Below are positions 1-6,020 of a stretch of DNA of 6,789 nt, in pieces. Numbering within the stretch: position 1 is the first letter of the stretch; the number at the start of each line of letters is the position of its first letter. The translations under genes and the position numbers were made by a program. Source of the DNA: Planctomycetota bacterium (GTDB lineage Bacteria; Planctomycetota; DG-23; SLPQ01); NCBI GenBank assembly GCA_021160625.1, contig JAGHCE010000191.1:1-6789 (forward strand), written 5' to 3'. The notes beneath the pieces were generated by a model. It saw nothing but the letters and a program-made list of their open reading frames with translations, ran no database searches and was not told the DNA's origin.

Positions 1-337
1 CCGCATGCTCCGCGTCGATGTAGGCCGCAACGCCCCCGGCTTTCTGGGCATTGGCCACCACCGAGAGGGCAAGCGTGGTCTTCCCGGACGACTCCGGGCC
101 GAATATCTCCGCCACCCTGCCGCGCGGCATCCCCCTGCCGCCAAGTGCAATGTCAAGGGAGATGGCGCCGGTCGAGATACCGCTCACGTTGGAGAACATA
201 TTGGCCCCCAGCCGCATAATCGCGCCTCGGCCGTACTGTTTCTCGATCTGGGAAAGGGCCATGTCGAGAGCCTGCTCACGGTTGGCCGGGGGGCTTTCCC
301 TGACCTTGCTCTGCTTCTTCGCGGAAGATTTCGCCAT
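1..337 (-). CDS. recA: RecA recombinase, N-terminal 112 residues (cut by window edge)
   Basis: RecA is the ATP-dependent strand-exchange protein of homologous recombination and co-protease for LexA in the SOS response. The visible protein starts MAKSSAKKQSKVRE, a short basic N-terminal tail. It continues with the conserved helix (REQALDMALSQIEKQYGRG, about residues 20-38) and the strand region ISTGAISLDIALGGRGMPRGR (about 54-74). The Walker A motif GPESSGKT is at residues 80-87, and the visible part ends at AAYIDAEHA (104-112), where RecA normally continues. Roughly two thirds of the protein lies beyond the left edge. The ATG at 337-335 is preceded by a perfect AGGAGG with a 5-base spacer. 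The gene is the last visible one of a tight operon, 12 bases after thpR. No LexA-type operator was found directly upstream. The identification is essentially certain. Confidence 0.97.
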   Translation of the reverse strand, partial: MAKSSAKKQSKVRESPPANREQALDMALSQIEKQYGRGAIMRLGANMFSNVSGISTGAISLDIALGGRGMPRGRVAEIFGPESSGKTTLALSVVANAQKAGGVAAYIDAEHA

Positions 338-342
338 TTGGT

Positions 343-348
343 CCTCCT
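343..348 (-). promoter_or_regulatory. Strong Shine-Dalgarno for recA
   Basis: The minus strand reads AGGAGG here, followed by five bases and the recA ATG. It lies immediately downstream of the thpR stop codon (352-350), so recA has its own strong ribosome site rather than relying on an overlapping start. Confidence 0.85.
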
Positions 349-349
349 C

Positions 350-919
350 TCAGGGGCTCTTGGCCTCTCCCAACCCTACCGCGCCCATCCGCATGTAGCA
401 GGCGCCTTCCGGGTGAAGCTCGCTCATATAAAGCACCAGTTCATTCGCCACGCTCCTGCCAAACTCACGCCGCACCACTCGTTCGAATGCATCCTCGGCC
501 GCCTCGGCGTCAAGCGGCTCCCTGACCCTGCCGAGAGTGATGTGCGGTCTGAAAGCACGATTCTCCGGCCGGACCCCAAGGTCGGCGAGCCCCTCATCGA
601 GGCGCCGGGCTATCCCGGAGAGGACGTCACCCTCACAGTCCACCCCCGCCCACAACACCCTGGGTCTTCGCCCCGTGGGAAACCACCCCAGGCCGCGAAC
701 CGCAAACTCCACCGGCTCCACGCCGGCCACACCGTGCCGCATCACCTCGAAAATATCGGGGATCGCCTGGTCGGCTACATCACCGACAAACTTCATCGTC
801 AGGTGAATGCCGGCCGGCCTCACCCAGCGCACGCCCGCAAGACGCCCCATATCCCTCTGGGCCCTGCCGAGCCCCGAGCGCGTCTCGTCGCTTATGTCGA
901 AAGCTATAAAGGTCCTCAT
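350..919 (-). CDS. thpR: RNA 2',3'-cyclic phosphodiesterase (2'-5' RNA ligase / LigT family)
   Basis: This is a 189-residue cytoplasmic protein of the 2H phosphoesterase superfamily. Bacterial members hydrolyse RNA 2',3'-cyclic phosphates to 2'-phosphates and can join tRNA halves by a 2'-5' bond; their physiological role remains unclear. Both HxTx catalytic motifs are present and family-like: HLTM at residues 39-42, followed by KFVG, and HITL at 126-129, followed by GRV. The N-terminus MRTFIAFDIS and the segment FPTGRRPRVLWAGV (80-93) also match the family, and the length is typical. The ATG lies 6 bases after the pfkB-like stop, with only a weak TGAGG-like ribosome site overlapping that stop, which suggests translational coupling. 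Its position directly before recA gives no clear functional link, but it suggests co-expression. Confidence 0.93.
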   Translation of the reverse strand: MRTFIAFDISDETRSGLGRAQRDMGRLAGVRWVRPAGIHLTMKFVGDVADQAIPDIFEVMRHGVAGVEPVEFAVRGLGWFPTGRRPRVLWAGVDCEGDVLSGIARRLDEGLADLGVRPENRAFRPHITLGRVREPLDAEAAEDAFERVVRREFGRSVANELVLYMSELHPEGACYMRMGAVGLGEAKSP

Positions 920-925
920 AGGGCC

Positions 926-1825
926 TCACAACGCAAGCATTTCCCGGAACCCGTCCAGCCGCTTGTCGATGTCCTCCGGCGTTGCGGCGGCAAGCGCCTT
1001 GGTCCCGAGCCCCTCCACGGCAATGCTCGCCACCACCGTCGCGTAACCAAGGGCGCTTTTGAGCCCCGCGGCTGACCTGTCGCCCGTCGCCGCGATCCGG
1101 CCCATAAAACCACCTGCGAACGAGTCGCCCGCGCCCGTGGGGTCCTTGACGTCACTGGTAGGATACGCCGGCAGCGCCACGACTTGCCCGTCCCCACAGA
1201 GCATCGCCCCGTGCTCGCCCTTCTTGATGATGACAAGCCCCGGCCCCATATCCAGAATCTCGGCCGCCGCGTCCATCAGGACATCCCTGCCGGTGAGCAT
1301 CCGGGCCTCGGCGTCGTTTAGCACCACGCCGTCCACCTCACCGAAAAGCGCTTTCAGCTCGTCCGGTGCGTTATCGATCCAGTAGTTCATCGTGTCGCAG
1401 ACCACAAAATCCGCCTGCGGTAGCTGGCTTCTAACTGCGCGCTGCACGCGCGGACTGCCATTGGCAAGGAACACGTAACGAGTGTCCTCGTACTCCGGCG
1501 GAATCCGAGGATCAAACGTGCCGAAGACGTTCAACGCGACCTCCAGCGTCTCCGCCGCGCTCATATCCCCCTCGTAGCGGCCCTTCCAGGGAAAGGTCCC
1601 GCCCTCGGCAACGACGAGGCCCGTCGTGTCAATCCGGCGGCGTTTGAGCATCTCGACGTGCTGCGGCGGGAAATCGTTCCCGACGACGCCGACCAGGCGC
1701 ACAGGGGTCAGGAGGCTCGCCGCCAAGCCAAAATACGTCGCGCTGCCCCCGAGGGCATCCTCAATGCGGCCGAACGGGGTCTCAATCGTATCCAGCGCTA
1801 TCGATCCTACAACGAGAAGTGACAA
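926..1825 (-). CDS. PfkB/ribokinase-family kinase, substrate unknown
   Basis: This 299-residue ATP-dependent kinase belongs to the PfkB (ribokinase/adenosine kinase) superfamily. It begins with the usual first strand SLLVVGSIALD. The substrate-side glycine pair GGSA is at residues 26-29, and the segment RLVGVVGNDF is at 43-52. The C-terminal signature DPTGAGDSFAGGF is at residues 228-240; in this family the Asp of GAGD (D234) is the catalytic base and the glycines form the anion hole. VIIKKGEHGA (198-207) is also family-typical. The substrate cannot be read from sequence: sugar and nucleoside kinases share this fold. The start is TTG, directly abutting the gltX TAG stop, and is chosen because a strong AAAGGAGG lies 5 bases upstream and the protein then begins exactly at the first beta strand. 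Confidence 0.9.
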   Translation of the reverse strand: MSLLVVGSIALDTIETPFGRIEDALGGSATYFGLAASLLTPVRLVGVVGNDFPPQHVEMLKRRRIDTTGLVVAEGGTFPWKGRYEGDMSAAETLEVALNVFGTFDPRIPPEYEDTRYVFLANGSPRVQRAVRSQLPQADFVVCDTMNYWIDNAPDELKALFGEVDGVVLNDAEARMLTGRDVLMDAAAEILDMGPGLVIIKKGEHGAMLCGDGQVVALPAYPTSDVKDPTGAGDSFAGGFMGRIAATGDRSAAGLKSALGYATVVASIAVEGLGTKALAAATPEDIDKRLDGFREMLAL

Positions 1826-3172
1826 CTATGCCTCCTTTTCGGCCGCGCGCAGCAGGCCTTCGGTACCCTCTTCCAGCACGTGGTCGATTCGCCTGAGGCT
1901 CCGGCTGCGCCCGAGGAGCGCCAGCGTCTCGAATATCGGGGGGCTCACCATTGTGCCGGTTACGGCCGCCCTGACGGGCTGGGCGACCTTGCCGAGCCCT
2001 ATTGCTTCTCGGTCGCAGTAGCCGCGAAAACAAGCCTCGATCTTTTCGGCCGTCCACTCCGGCTCGGCGGCCAGGATCTCACGAATGGCCGAGAGCCTCT
2101 CGAGTGCACCATCCTTGGCCAACACCTTCCTGACCGCTTTCGGCGCGTATTCCAAATTGTCCGTGAAAAAGAAGCGGGAAGGAGCCACCACATCCTCCGG
2201 CGTCCTCATACGCTGCCTGTACGCCTCGGCGAAGCCCCTCATCCAGGTATCGTCAAACTGCGACACCTCGACGCCCTGCCCCTCAAGGTACCCGGCCACC
2301 TCGGCCGCCAGGCGTTCGATGGGAAGATTCATTATGTACTGTCCGTTCATCCAGCCGAGCTTCTCGTTGTCGAACCGGCTGGAGACCTTGCGAATGCGGG
2401 AAACGTCGAATTTCTCGCACATCCCGGCAAGCGACATTATCTCGACGTCGTCGCCGGCCGACCATCCCAAAAGCGCGATGAAGTTGGCAAGCGCCTCCGG
2501 CAGGAACCCCTGTCTGCGGTACTCGCCGACCGACGTCGCTCCGTGCCGCTTCGAGAGCTTCTGGCCGTCGGGGCCCAGGATCATCGGGATATGGGCGAAC
2601 TTCGGCGGCTCCAGTCCCAGCGCTTCGGAGAGAACGACCTGCCTCGGCATATTCGAGAGGTGCTCGTCGCCCCGGATTACGTGAGTAATTCCCATATCCG
2701 CATCATCAACGACGCAGGCGAAGTTGTACGCCGGGAACCCGTCCGACTTCACAATCACGAAATCATCCGCCAGCGACGTGTCAAACCGAACCTCCTCGTG
2801 GATAAGGTCCGAAACCTTGACTACCCTGTCGGGCATACGCATCCTGACGGCGCGGCCCTTTTCAGGGTCCTCGTCCCAGTAGGCCTCCCCGCTTTCCAGC
2901 AGGCGCTCGGCGGCCGCCTGGTACTTCTCCAGCCGCTCGCTCTGGAAATACGGCCCTTCGTCGGGTTTGATGCCCAGCCATTCGAGGCTTTCGAGAATCG
3001 CCTGAATGTATTTATCTTCGGAACGCTCGCGGTCGGTGTCCTCTATCCGGAGGATAAACTTGCCGCCGCTGTGCTTAGCGAAAAGAAAGTTGTAAAGCGC
3101 CGTTCGCGCGCCTCCGACGTGCAGGAAACCCGTGGGGCTCGGCGCGAAGCGCGTTCTGACGGCCCGGCTCAT
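1826..3172 (-). CDS. gltX: Glutamyl-tRNA synthetase (GluRS)
   Basis: This class I aminoacyl-tRNA synthetase charges tRNA with glutamate in the cytoplasm. The 448-residue protein starts MSRAVRTRFAPSPTGFLHVG. Its HIGH-type motif is HVGG at residues 18-21, RIEDTDRER is at 42-50, and the active-site segment GDEHLSN is at 168-174. The KMSKS-type motif is KLSKR at 205-209, and the C-terminal anticodon-binding segment includes VRAAVTGTMVSPPIFETLALLG (400-421). It is shorter than the roughly 470-500 residues usual for bacterial GluRS. The text runs from EAYWDEDPEKGRAVRMRMP (97-114) straight into VSDLIHEEVRF, where many homologues carry an extra stretch with a Cys-x-Cys. The frame is open further upstream, but that stretch is Arg-rich shadow of the Memo gene. 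The ATG at 3172 forms an ATGA overlap with the Memo stop, indicating coupling. Confidence 0.97.
   Translation of the reverse strand: MSRAVRTRFAPSPTGFLHVGGARTALYNFLFAKHSGGKFILRIEDTDRERSEDKYIQAILESLEWLGIKPDEGPYFQSERLEKYQAAAERLLESGEAYWDEDPEKGRAVRMRMPDRVVKVSDLIHEEVRFDTSLADDFVIVKSDGFPAYNFACVVDDADMGITHVIRGDEHLSNMPRQVVLSEALGLEPPKFAHIPMILGPDGQKLSKRHGATSVGEYRRQGFLPEALANFIALLGWSAGDDVEIMSLAGMCEKFDVSRIRKVSSRFDNEKLGWMNGQYIMNLPIERLAAEVAGYLEGQGVEVSQFDDTWMRGFAEAYRQRMRTPEDVVAPSRFFFTDNLEYAPKAVRKVLAKDGALERLSAIREILAAEPEWTAEKIEACFRGYCDREAIGLGKVAQPVRAAVTGTMVSPPIFETLALLGRSRSLRRIDHVLEEGTEGLLRAAEKEA
1831..1838 (-). promoter_or_regulatory. Shine-Dalgarno fixing the TTG start of the PfkB-family gene
   Basis: The minus strand reads AAAGGAGG, then CATAG, then TTG. 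The site lies inside the last codons of gltX. Its strength and 5-base spacing match the recA site at 343-348 and justify choosing the TTG over a later ATG. Confidence 0.85.
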
Positions 3173-3984
3173 TGGATTTGCCTGACAAACGCCACCGCCG
3201 CGTAACCCACGACCTCTCTGTAGTCGCCGGTGACGTCGCCGCTGTTGGTGTACTTGATGAGCCTGCCCTCGGCGGCGCCGAGCTCTCTGGCCGCGGCCAT
3301 CGCCGCCACGGCGGGCCCTACGCCGCACATCGAAATCCTGTAGCGGCCGACCACCTCCCAGAGCCCCTCTTCATCGAGGGCAAACATTCGCTCGATGGCC
3401 AGGTGGTCCTTCCGGGAGGCCTCTTCGGCGCTCTCGTAGTGCGTCATATCGCTTGAGGCCAGAACCAGAACCTCGGTTGCGGTCTTTTGCGCCGCCGCCG
3501 CGATGGCGCCGCCGAGCTCGACGAGCCGCCCGTAGTTCTGCTCCCCGATGCAGATGGGCACGATCTTGACGTCGCCCCTTCGGTATTGCAGGAAGGGGAC
3601 CTGGACCTCTATCGAATGTTCGTGCATATGCGAGGCGGTATCGCTCTCGACGAAGGGCGCCGCATTCCTGATTGCGTCGGCGAGTTCCTCGTCAACCGCG
3701 GCCTCGCCGAAAGGCGTCTGCCACGCGCCCCGGTCGTACAGGCCGTAGCGCGCACCGATGCCGCGATGGTTGGGCCCGAGGATGACGACCGTCCCAGGCA
3801 CGTCAACAGCCGCAAAAAGCGCCCCGGCCGCCGCCCCGGAGTATATGTAGCCCGCATGAGGCGAAAGAGCCGCCACGGCCCCAGGCGCTCCCACCCCGGA
3901 AACGACGAAGCTGTCCAGCATCGCCTCCAGCCTGTCCTTTTCCGCCGGATAGAAAGCCCCTGCCACAGCCGGTTCGCGCAACAT
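3169..3984 (-). CDS. Memo-family protein (AmmeMemoRadiSam system protein B)
   Basis: This 271-residue protein belongs to the Memo family, related in fold to class III extradiol dioxygenases. Human MEMO1 binds metal, while bacterial members have no settled biochemical role. The family signature is complete: REPAVAGAFYPA (3-14), SPHAGYIYSG (41-50), GPNHRG (70-75), EHSIEVQVPFLQ (122-133), LASSDMTHYE (175-184), CGVGP (220-224) and YTNSGDVTGDY (245-255). H43, H73 and C220 fall where MEMO1 has its proposed metal ligands. In many prokaryotes it sits beside AMMECR1 and radical-SAM partners; neither is visible here. Instead it is the first gene of an operon and overlaps gltX by four bases. The ATG gives the canonical N-terminus and has GGAGA 8 bases upstream. 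No signal peptide is seen, so it is probably cytoplasmic. Confidence 0.93.
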   Translation of the reverse strand: MLREPAVAGAFYPAEKDRLEAMLDSFVVSGVGAPGAVAALSPHAGYIYSGAAAGALFAAVDVPGTVVILGPNHRGIGARYGLYDRGAWQTPFGEAAVDEELADAIRNAAPFVESDTASHMHEHSIEVQVPFLQYRRGDVKIVPICIGEQNYGRLVELGGAIAAAAQKTATEVLVLASSDMTHYESAEEASRKDHLAIERMFALDEEGLWEVVGRYRISMCGVGPAVAAMAAARELGAAEGRLIKYTNSGDVTGDYREVVGYAAVAFVRQIQ

Positions 3985-4058
3985 CTCTCAATTCTCCGGA
4001 AAATGCTATGCCAGTATGCTGTGCCCGGCCCGCTCAACCGCCGGTTTCACAAACCCTT

Positions 4059-4087
4059 ACTATATTCCCGTAAGGCCCCTGCTTCAA
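4059..4087 (-). promoter_or_regulatory. Predicted sigma70-type promoter of the Memo-gltX-pfkB-thpR-recA operon
   Basis: On the minus strand TTGAAG (4087-4082) is followed after exactly 17 bases by TATAGT (4064-4059). These match 4 of 6 and 5 of 6 consensus bases at optimal spacing. Transcription would start near 4052, giving a leader of about 68 bases before the Memo ATG. I see no convincing riboswitch or attenuator in that leader. The sigma factor preference of this organism is unknown. Confidence 0.6.
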
Positions 4088-4135
4088 GCCAAATCCGATG
4101 CCCGCACGGGAGGTCGCGCCCTGGGGATTTTGTGC

Positions 4136-4164
4136 TGGAAACGACCGAAAGCGTGCCATATAAT
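4136..4164 (+). promoter_or_regulatory. Predicted promoter of the secreted C39-like protein gene
   Basis: A perfect TATAAT at 4159-4164 lies 17 bases after a partial -35 match, TGGAAA (4136-4141, 4 of 6). Transcription would start near 4171, leaving a leader of about 52 bases to the ATG at 4223. This position rules out the upstream ATG at 4016, which would lie before the promoter. Confidence 0.5.
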
Positions 4165-4168
4165 GCCG

Positions 4169-4190
4169 GTAGGTGTTATAGCGCACCTGC
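4169..4190 (+). other. Short hairpin at the predicted 5' end of the plus-strand transcript
   Basis: GTAGGTG (4169-4175) pairs with CACCTGC (4184-4190) around an 8-base loop, giving seven pairs including one G-T wobble. It would lie at or just after the predicted transcription start. It could stabilise the 5' end or be a dyad operator; it may also be chance. No terminator-like T run follows. Confidence 0.3.
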
Positions 4191-4210
4191 GCGGAAGGCC
4201 GCAGATTGTT

Positions 4211-4215
4211 GGAGG
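4211..4215 (+). promoter_or_regulatory. Shine-Dalgarno deciding the start at 4223
   Basis: GGAGG lies 7 bases before the ATG at 4223. Downstream of that ATG the protein begins directly with a signal peptide (MRKIIAVLVVLVF), which supports this start over the in-frame ATG at 4016. Confidence 0.8.
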
Positions 4216-4222
4216 CGCGAAG

Positions 4223-5938
4223 ATGAGAAAGATAATCGCCGTCCTCGTAGTCCTTGTCTTTTCGAGTCCGCTTATCGCCCAGAGTGTCGGGCCTCCTCCA
4301 TCGGCGTCGGTCGCCGGCGTGACAAACGCAGGCTGGGAAGTTGGAATGTGCCACGAGGCCAGTTTCGGGCAGCTTGTACAACAGAAGGATCCAGCGGTCA
4401 CCCCCGCGGACATCATAGCCCGTACCGGTGAGAGCACCCAGGCCTGCTGGATGCGAGGGTTCGGTGGCTATACGCTTTTCACGCACCCGCGCTGGATTGA
4501 TGCAGGGGCACTCGTCGAGGCCGCGCGTCTCTCGGGCGTCGGGATACACGTGGGCTATGGAAGGGGCCACGGGAGGGGGCCCGCCGAGAAGAAGGCCGCC
4601 GACACGGTCACAATGTTCAAAAGCGAGGCTCAAGCCGTCCTCCATCTCAAGGAAGTCATCGCAGGCGGGGCACCAGTCCAGGTCCATACCGATATGTACT
4701 ACCTGGACCCCGCTTCCTATGATCATTGTAATCACCGAATTGTCGTCCACGGCTACGACGCCGACAACATCTACTACACTGACAACGGCGGCGACGACGG
4801 AACCAAGGAGAATATCGCCCTGCCCTGGGCGGACTTCCTCGACGCGTGGAGCAAGACACCGCTTCTCAACCCGCGATTTCCCGCCGCTCCCTACATAATG
4901 ATCTACCTTGCCAACGACCCGTCGCTTTCCGATGACGACTGGACGCTGTGTTGGCTTGCGCTCGACGCGTTTAACTCCACGCCCAGAAAGCTGACCGGCC
5001 CCGACGCCATCCGCGCGGCGGCCGAGGCCCTTCGAGACGGCGGGGATCCGGACGTCGTTTTGAACATTGATATGTGCAGCACATTCGCGCATTTGAGGCC
5101 CTACTTCACCGATTACCTGACGCAGACGGGATATCTCGCACTTGCCGCCGAGTGGCAGAATTCCTGCGACCTCTGGAACGAGATGGCTTTCAACCCCTTG
5201 TTCGACTGGAACACCGCGCCCGATGTACTTGACAGCATTGCAGACATTGAAGAAGACGTCTTGACTCAGTTGGCTGCGCTTGCCGCTGGCGTCGACCCCA
5301 TATGCGTGATGACGCCCGACGACGGAGACAACCTGTCCTCGCCCGGCACAAACATATTCAGGTGGGCGGCGCTGCCCGAAGTCAAAAAAACCGTCCTGCA
5401 GCTGGCTATGACGGGGGACTTTGCAGACAGGCACAACGTCAAGAAGTTCATCCCCAAGCCGCGCAAGTTCTTCGTGACGATGACCGAGCGCAAATGGCTG
5501 ACCGTCCTGCGCAAGGACGGCGGCGACCGCCAGCTGACCTGGCGCGTCACCGGTCTCGGCAGGCAATCCGATATGACGAGCGCAGAGCGGACCCTCACCT
5601 GGGACCTGCAACAGATCACGCAGGTAGCGCCCACCGACGGATATCTGTTTGCCGAAGATGAGCTCGTCACCTTCACCTTCGTCGCACCGGACATCGCCAA
5701 GAGGCCCAAGGTCATCATCAGCACCACCGGCAACTTCACGGATAGGACCCACCGGAAATATCGTATCGTCCTGACGCCGAAGAGAAACGAGTCGCAGGTC
5801 TCCTTCAGGACGAACACGCTCAAGATCCTGCGTAGGAAAGACAACGGCGACAATCTCGCTTACTGGCGTGTTGAAGACGCGGCCTCAAGGCTCACAACCG
5901 TCGAGCCTTCCCTCGTGCGGCAGCTGAACATGCCGTAG
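4223..5938 (+). CDS. Secreted C39/BtrH-like papain-fold protein with two C-terminal beta-rich repeats
   Basis: This 571-residue protein is predicted to be exported. It has a Sec-type signal peptide (MRKIIAVLVVLVFSSPLIAQ, likely cut near residues 19/20). Residues about 38-230 resemble C39-like or BtrH N-terminal cysteine-peptidase folds. A candidate nucleophile is C43 (GMCHEASFGQLVQQ). GGAPVQVHTDMYYL (148-161) matches the strand before the histidine, H171 lies in NHRIVVHGYD, and D187 in IYYTDN. This order fits a Cys-His-Asp triad, so proteolysis or acyl transfer is possible but unproven. Residues about 235-355 look helical with three cysteines (C243, C285, C315). Residues 364-442 and 469-550 are two diverged copies of a beta-rich module. 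There is no transmembrane C-terminus and no obvious sorting signal. Its substrate is unknown. It has its own promoter, is divergent from the Memo operon and converges with the beta-helix gene. Confidence 0.75.
   Translation: MRKIIAVLVVLVFSSPLIAQSVGPPPSASVAGVTNAGWEVGMCHEASFGQLVQQKDPAVTPADIIARTGESTQACWMRGFGGYTLFTHPRWIDAGALVEAARLSGVGIHVGYGRGHGRGPAEKKAADTVTMFKSEAQAVLHLKEVIAGGAPVQVHTDMYYLDPASYDHCNHRIVVHGYDADNIYYTDNGGDDGTKENIALPWADFLDAWSKTPLLNPRFPAAPYIMIYLANDPSLSDDDWTLCWLALDAFNSTPRKLTGPDAIRAAAEALRDGGDPDVVLNIDMCSTFAHLRPYFTDYLTQTGYLALAAEWQNSCDLWNEMAFNPLFDWNTAPDVLDSIADIEEDVLTQLAALAAGVDPICVMTPDDGDNLSSPGTNIFRWAALPEVKKTVLQLAMTGDFADRHNVKKFIPKPRKFFVTMTERKWLTVLRKDGGDRQLTWRVTGLGRQSDMTSAERTLTWDLQQITQVAPTDGYLFAEDELVTFTFVAPDIAKRPKVIISTTGNFTDRTHRKYRIVLTPKRNESQVSFRTNTLKILRRKDNGDNLAYWRVEDAASRLTTVEPSLVRQLNMP
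5312..5872 (+). repeat. Two tandem diverged copies of a beta-rich module within the C39-like protein
   Basis: Copy 1 spans residues 364-442 and copy 2 residues 469-550, about 105-108 residues apart. Matching landmarks are TPDDG with APTDG at the start, TGDFADR (397-403) with TGNFTDR (502-508) in the middle, and RKDGGDRQLTWRV (430-442) with RKDNGDNLAYWRV (538-550) at the end. The P-x-D-G opening and spaced aromatic residues are typical of Ig/Fn3-like sandwich modules of exported proteins. The fold assignment is inference; the repeat itself is seen directly. Confidence 0.7.
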
Positions 5939-5996
5939 CACGGGTAGTATCCCAAACACAAGGAGCCGCCGCAATCCGACCGGCAGCCCCCTCCAG

Positions 5997-6014
5997 TTGC
6001 GCGTATCGCGCCAA
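5997..6014. terminator. GC hairpin between convergent genes, possible weak terminator
   Basis: GCGCG (5999-6003) and CGCGC (6007-6011) form a 5-pair stem with a TAT loop, extended by TT/AA pairs past a bulged C. It lies between two convergent stop codons (5938 and 6021), where a bidirectional terminator would be expected. No T run follows on either strand, so it is not a standard intrinsic terminator. The other 64 bases of this gap show nothing convincing. Confidence 0.25.
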
Positions 6015-6020
6015 TCCCTC

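Noticed and set aside
5..1075. A 356-codon plus-strand open frame spanning recA, thpR and the kinase C-terminus
   Set aside because: The three minus-strand genes share one frame, and this is their in-register shadow. Its composition is rich in His, Arg and Pro with no motif.
1880..3205. A 441-codon plus-strand open frame opposite gltX
   Set aside because: It is also in codon register with gltX and explained by lack of TTA, CTA and TCA codons there. No recognisable protein features.
3173..3328. N-terminal extension of gltX by 52 codons
   Set aside because: The extension is Arg/Gly-rich, overlaps the conserved C-terminus of the Memo protein in another frame, and does not resemble GluRS, which starts at MSRAVRTRFAPSPTG.
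4036..4046. Small inverted repeat AACC-GCC-GGTT in the Memo leader
   Set aside because: Only four pairs; expected by chance in GC-rich DNA and with no supporting context.
4016..4222. N-terminal extension of the C39-like protein to the ATG at 4016
   Set aside because: It would begin upstream of the predicted promoter and bury the signal peptide at residue 70. The ATG at 4223 has a GGAGG site at correct spacing.
3487..4431. A 314-codon plus-strand open frame across the Memo gene, the intergenic promoters and the start of the C39-like gene
   Set aside because: It crosses both predicted promoters and overlaps two well-supported genes in other frames, with low-complexity Arg-rich composition.
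4034..5752. A 572-codon open frame on the minus strand opposite the C39-like gene
   Set aside because: It is exactly codon-in-register with the plus-strand gene, so its stops correspond only to TTA, CTA or TCA codons, which are rare in GC-rich genes. It has no signal, motif or ribosome site, whereas the plus strand has promoter, ribosome site, signal peptide and domains.
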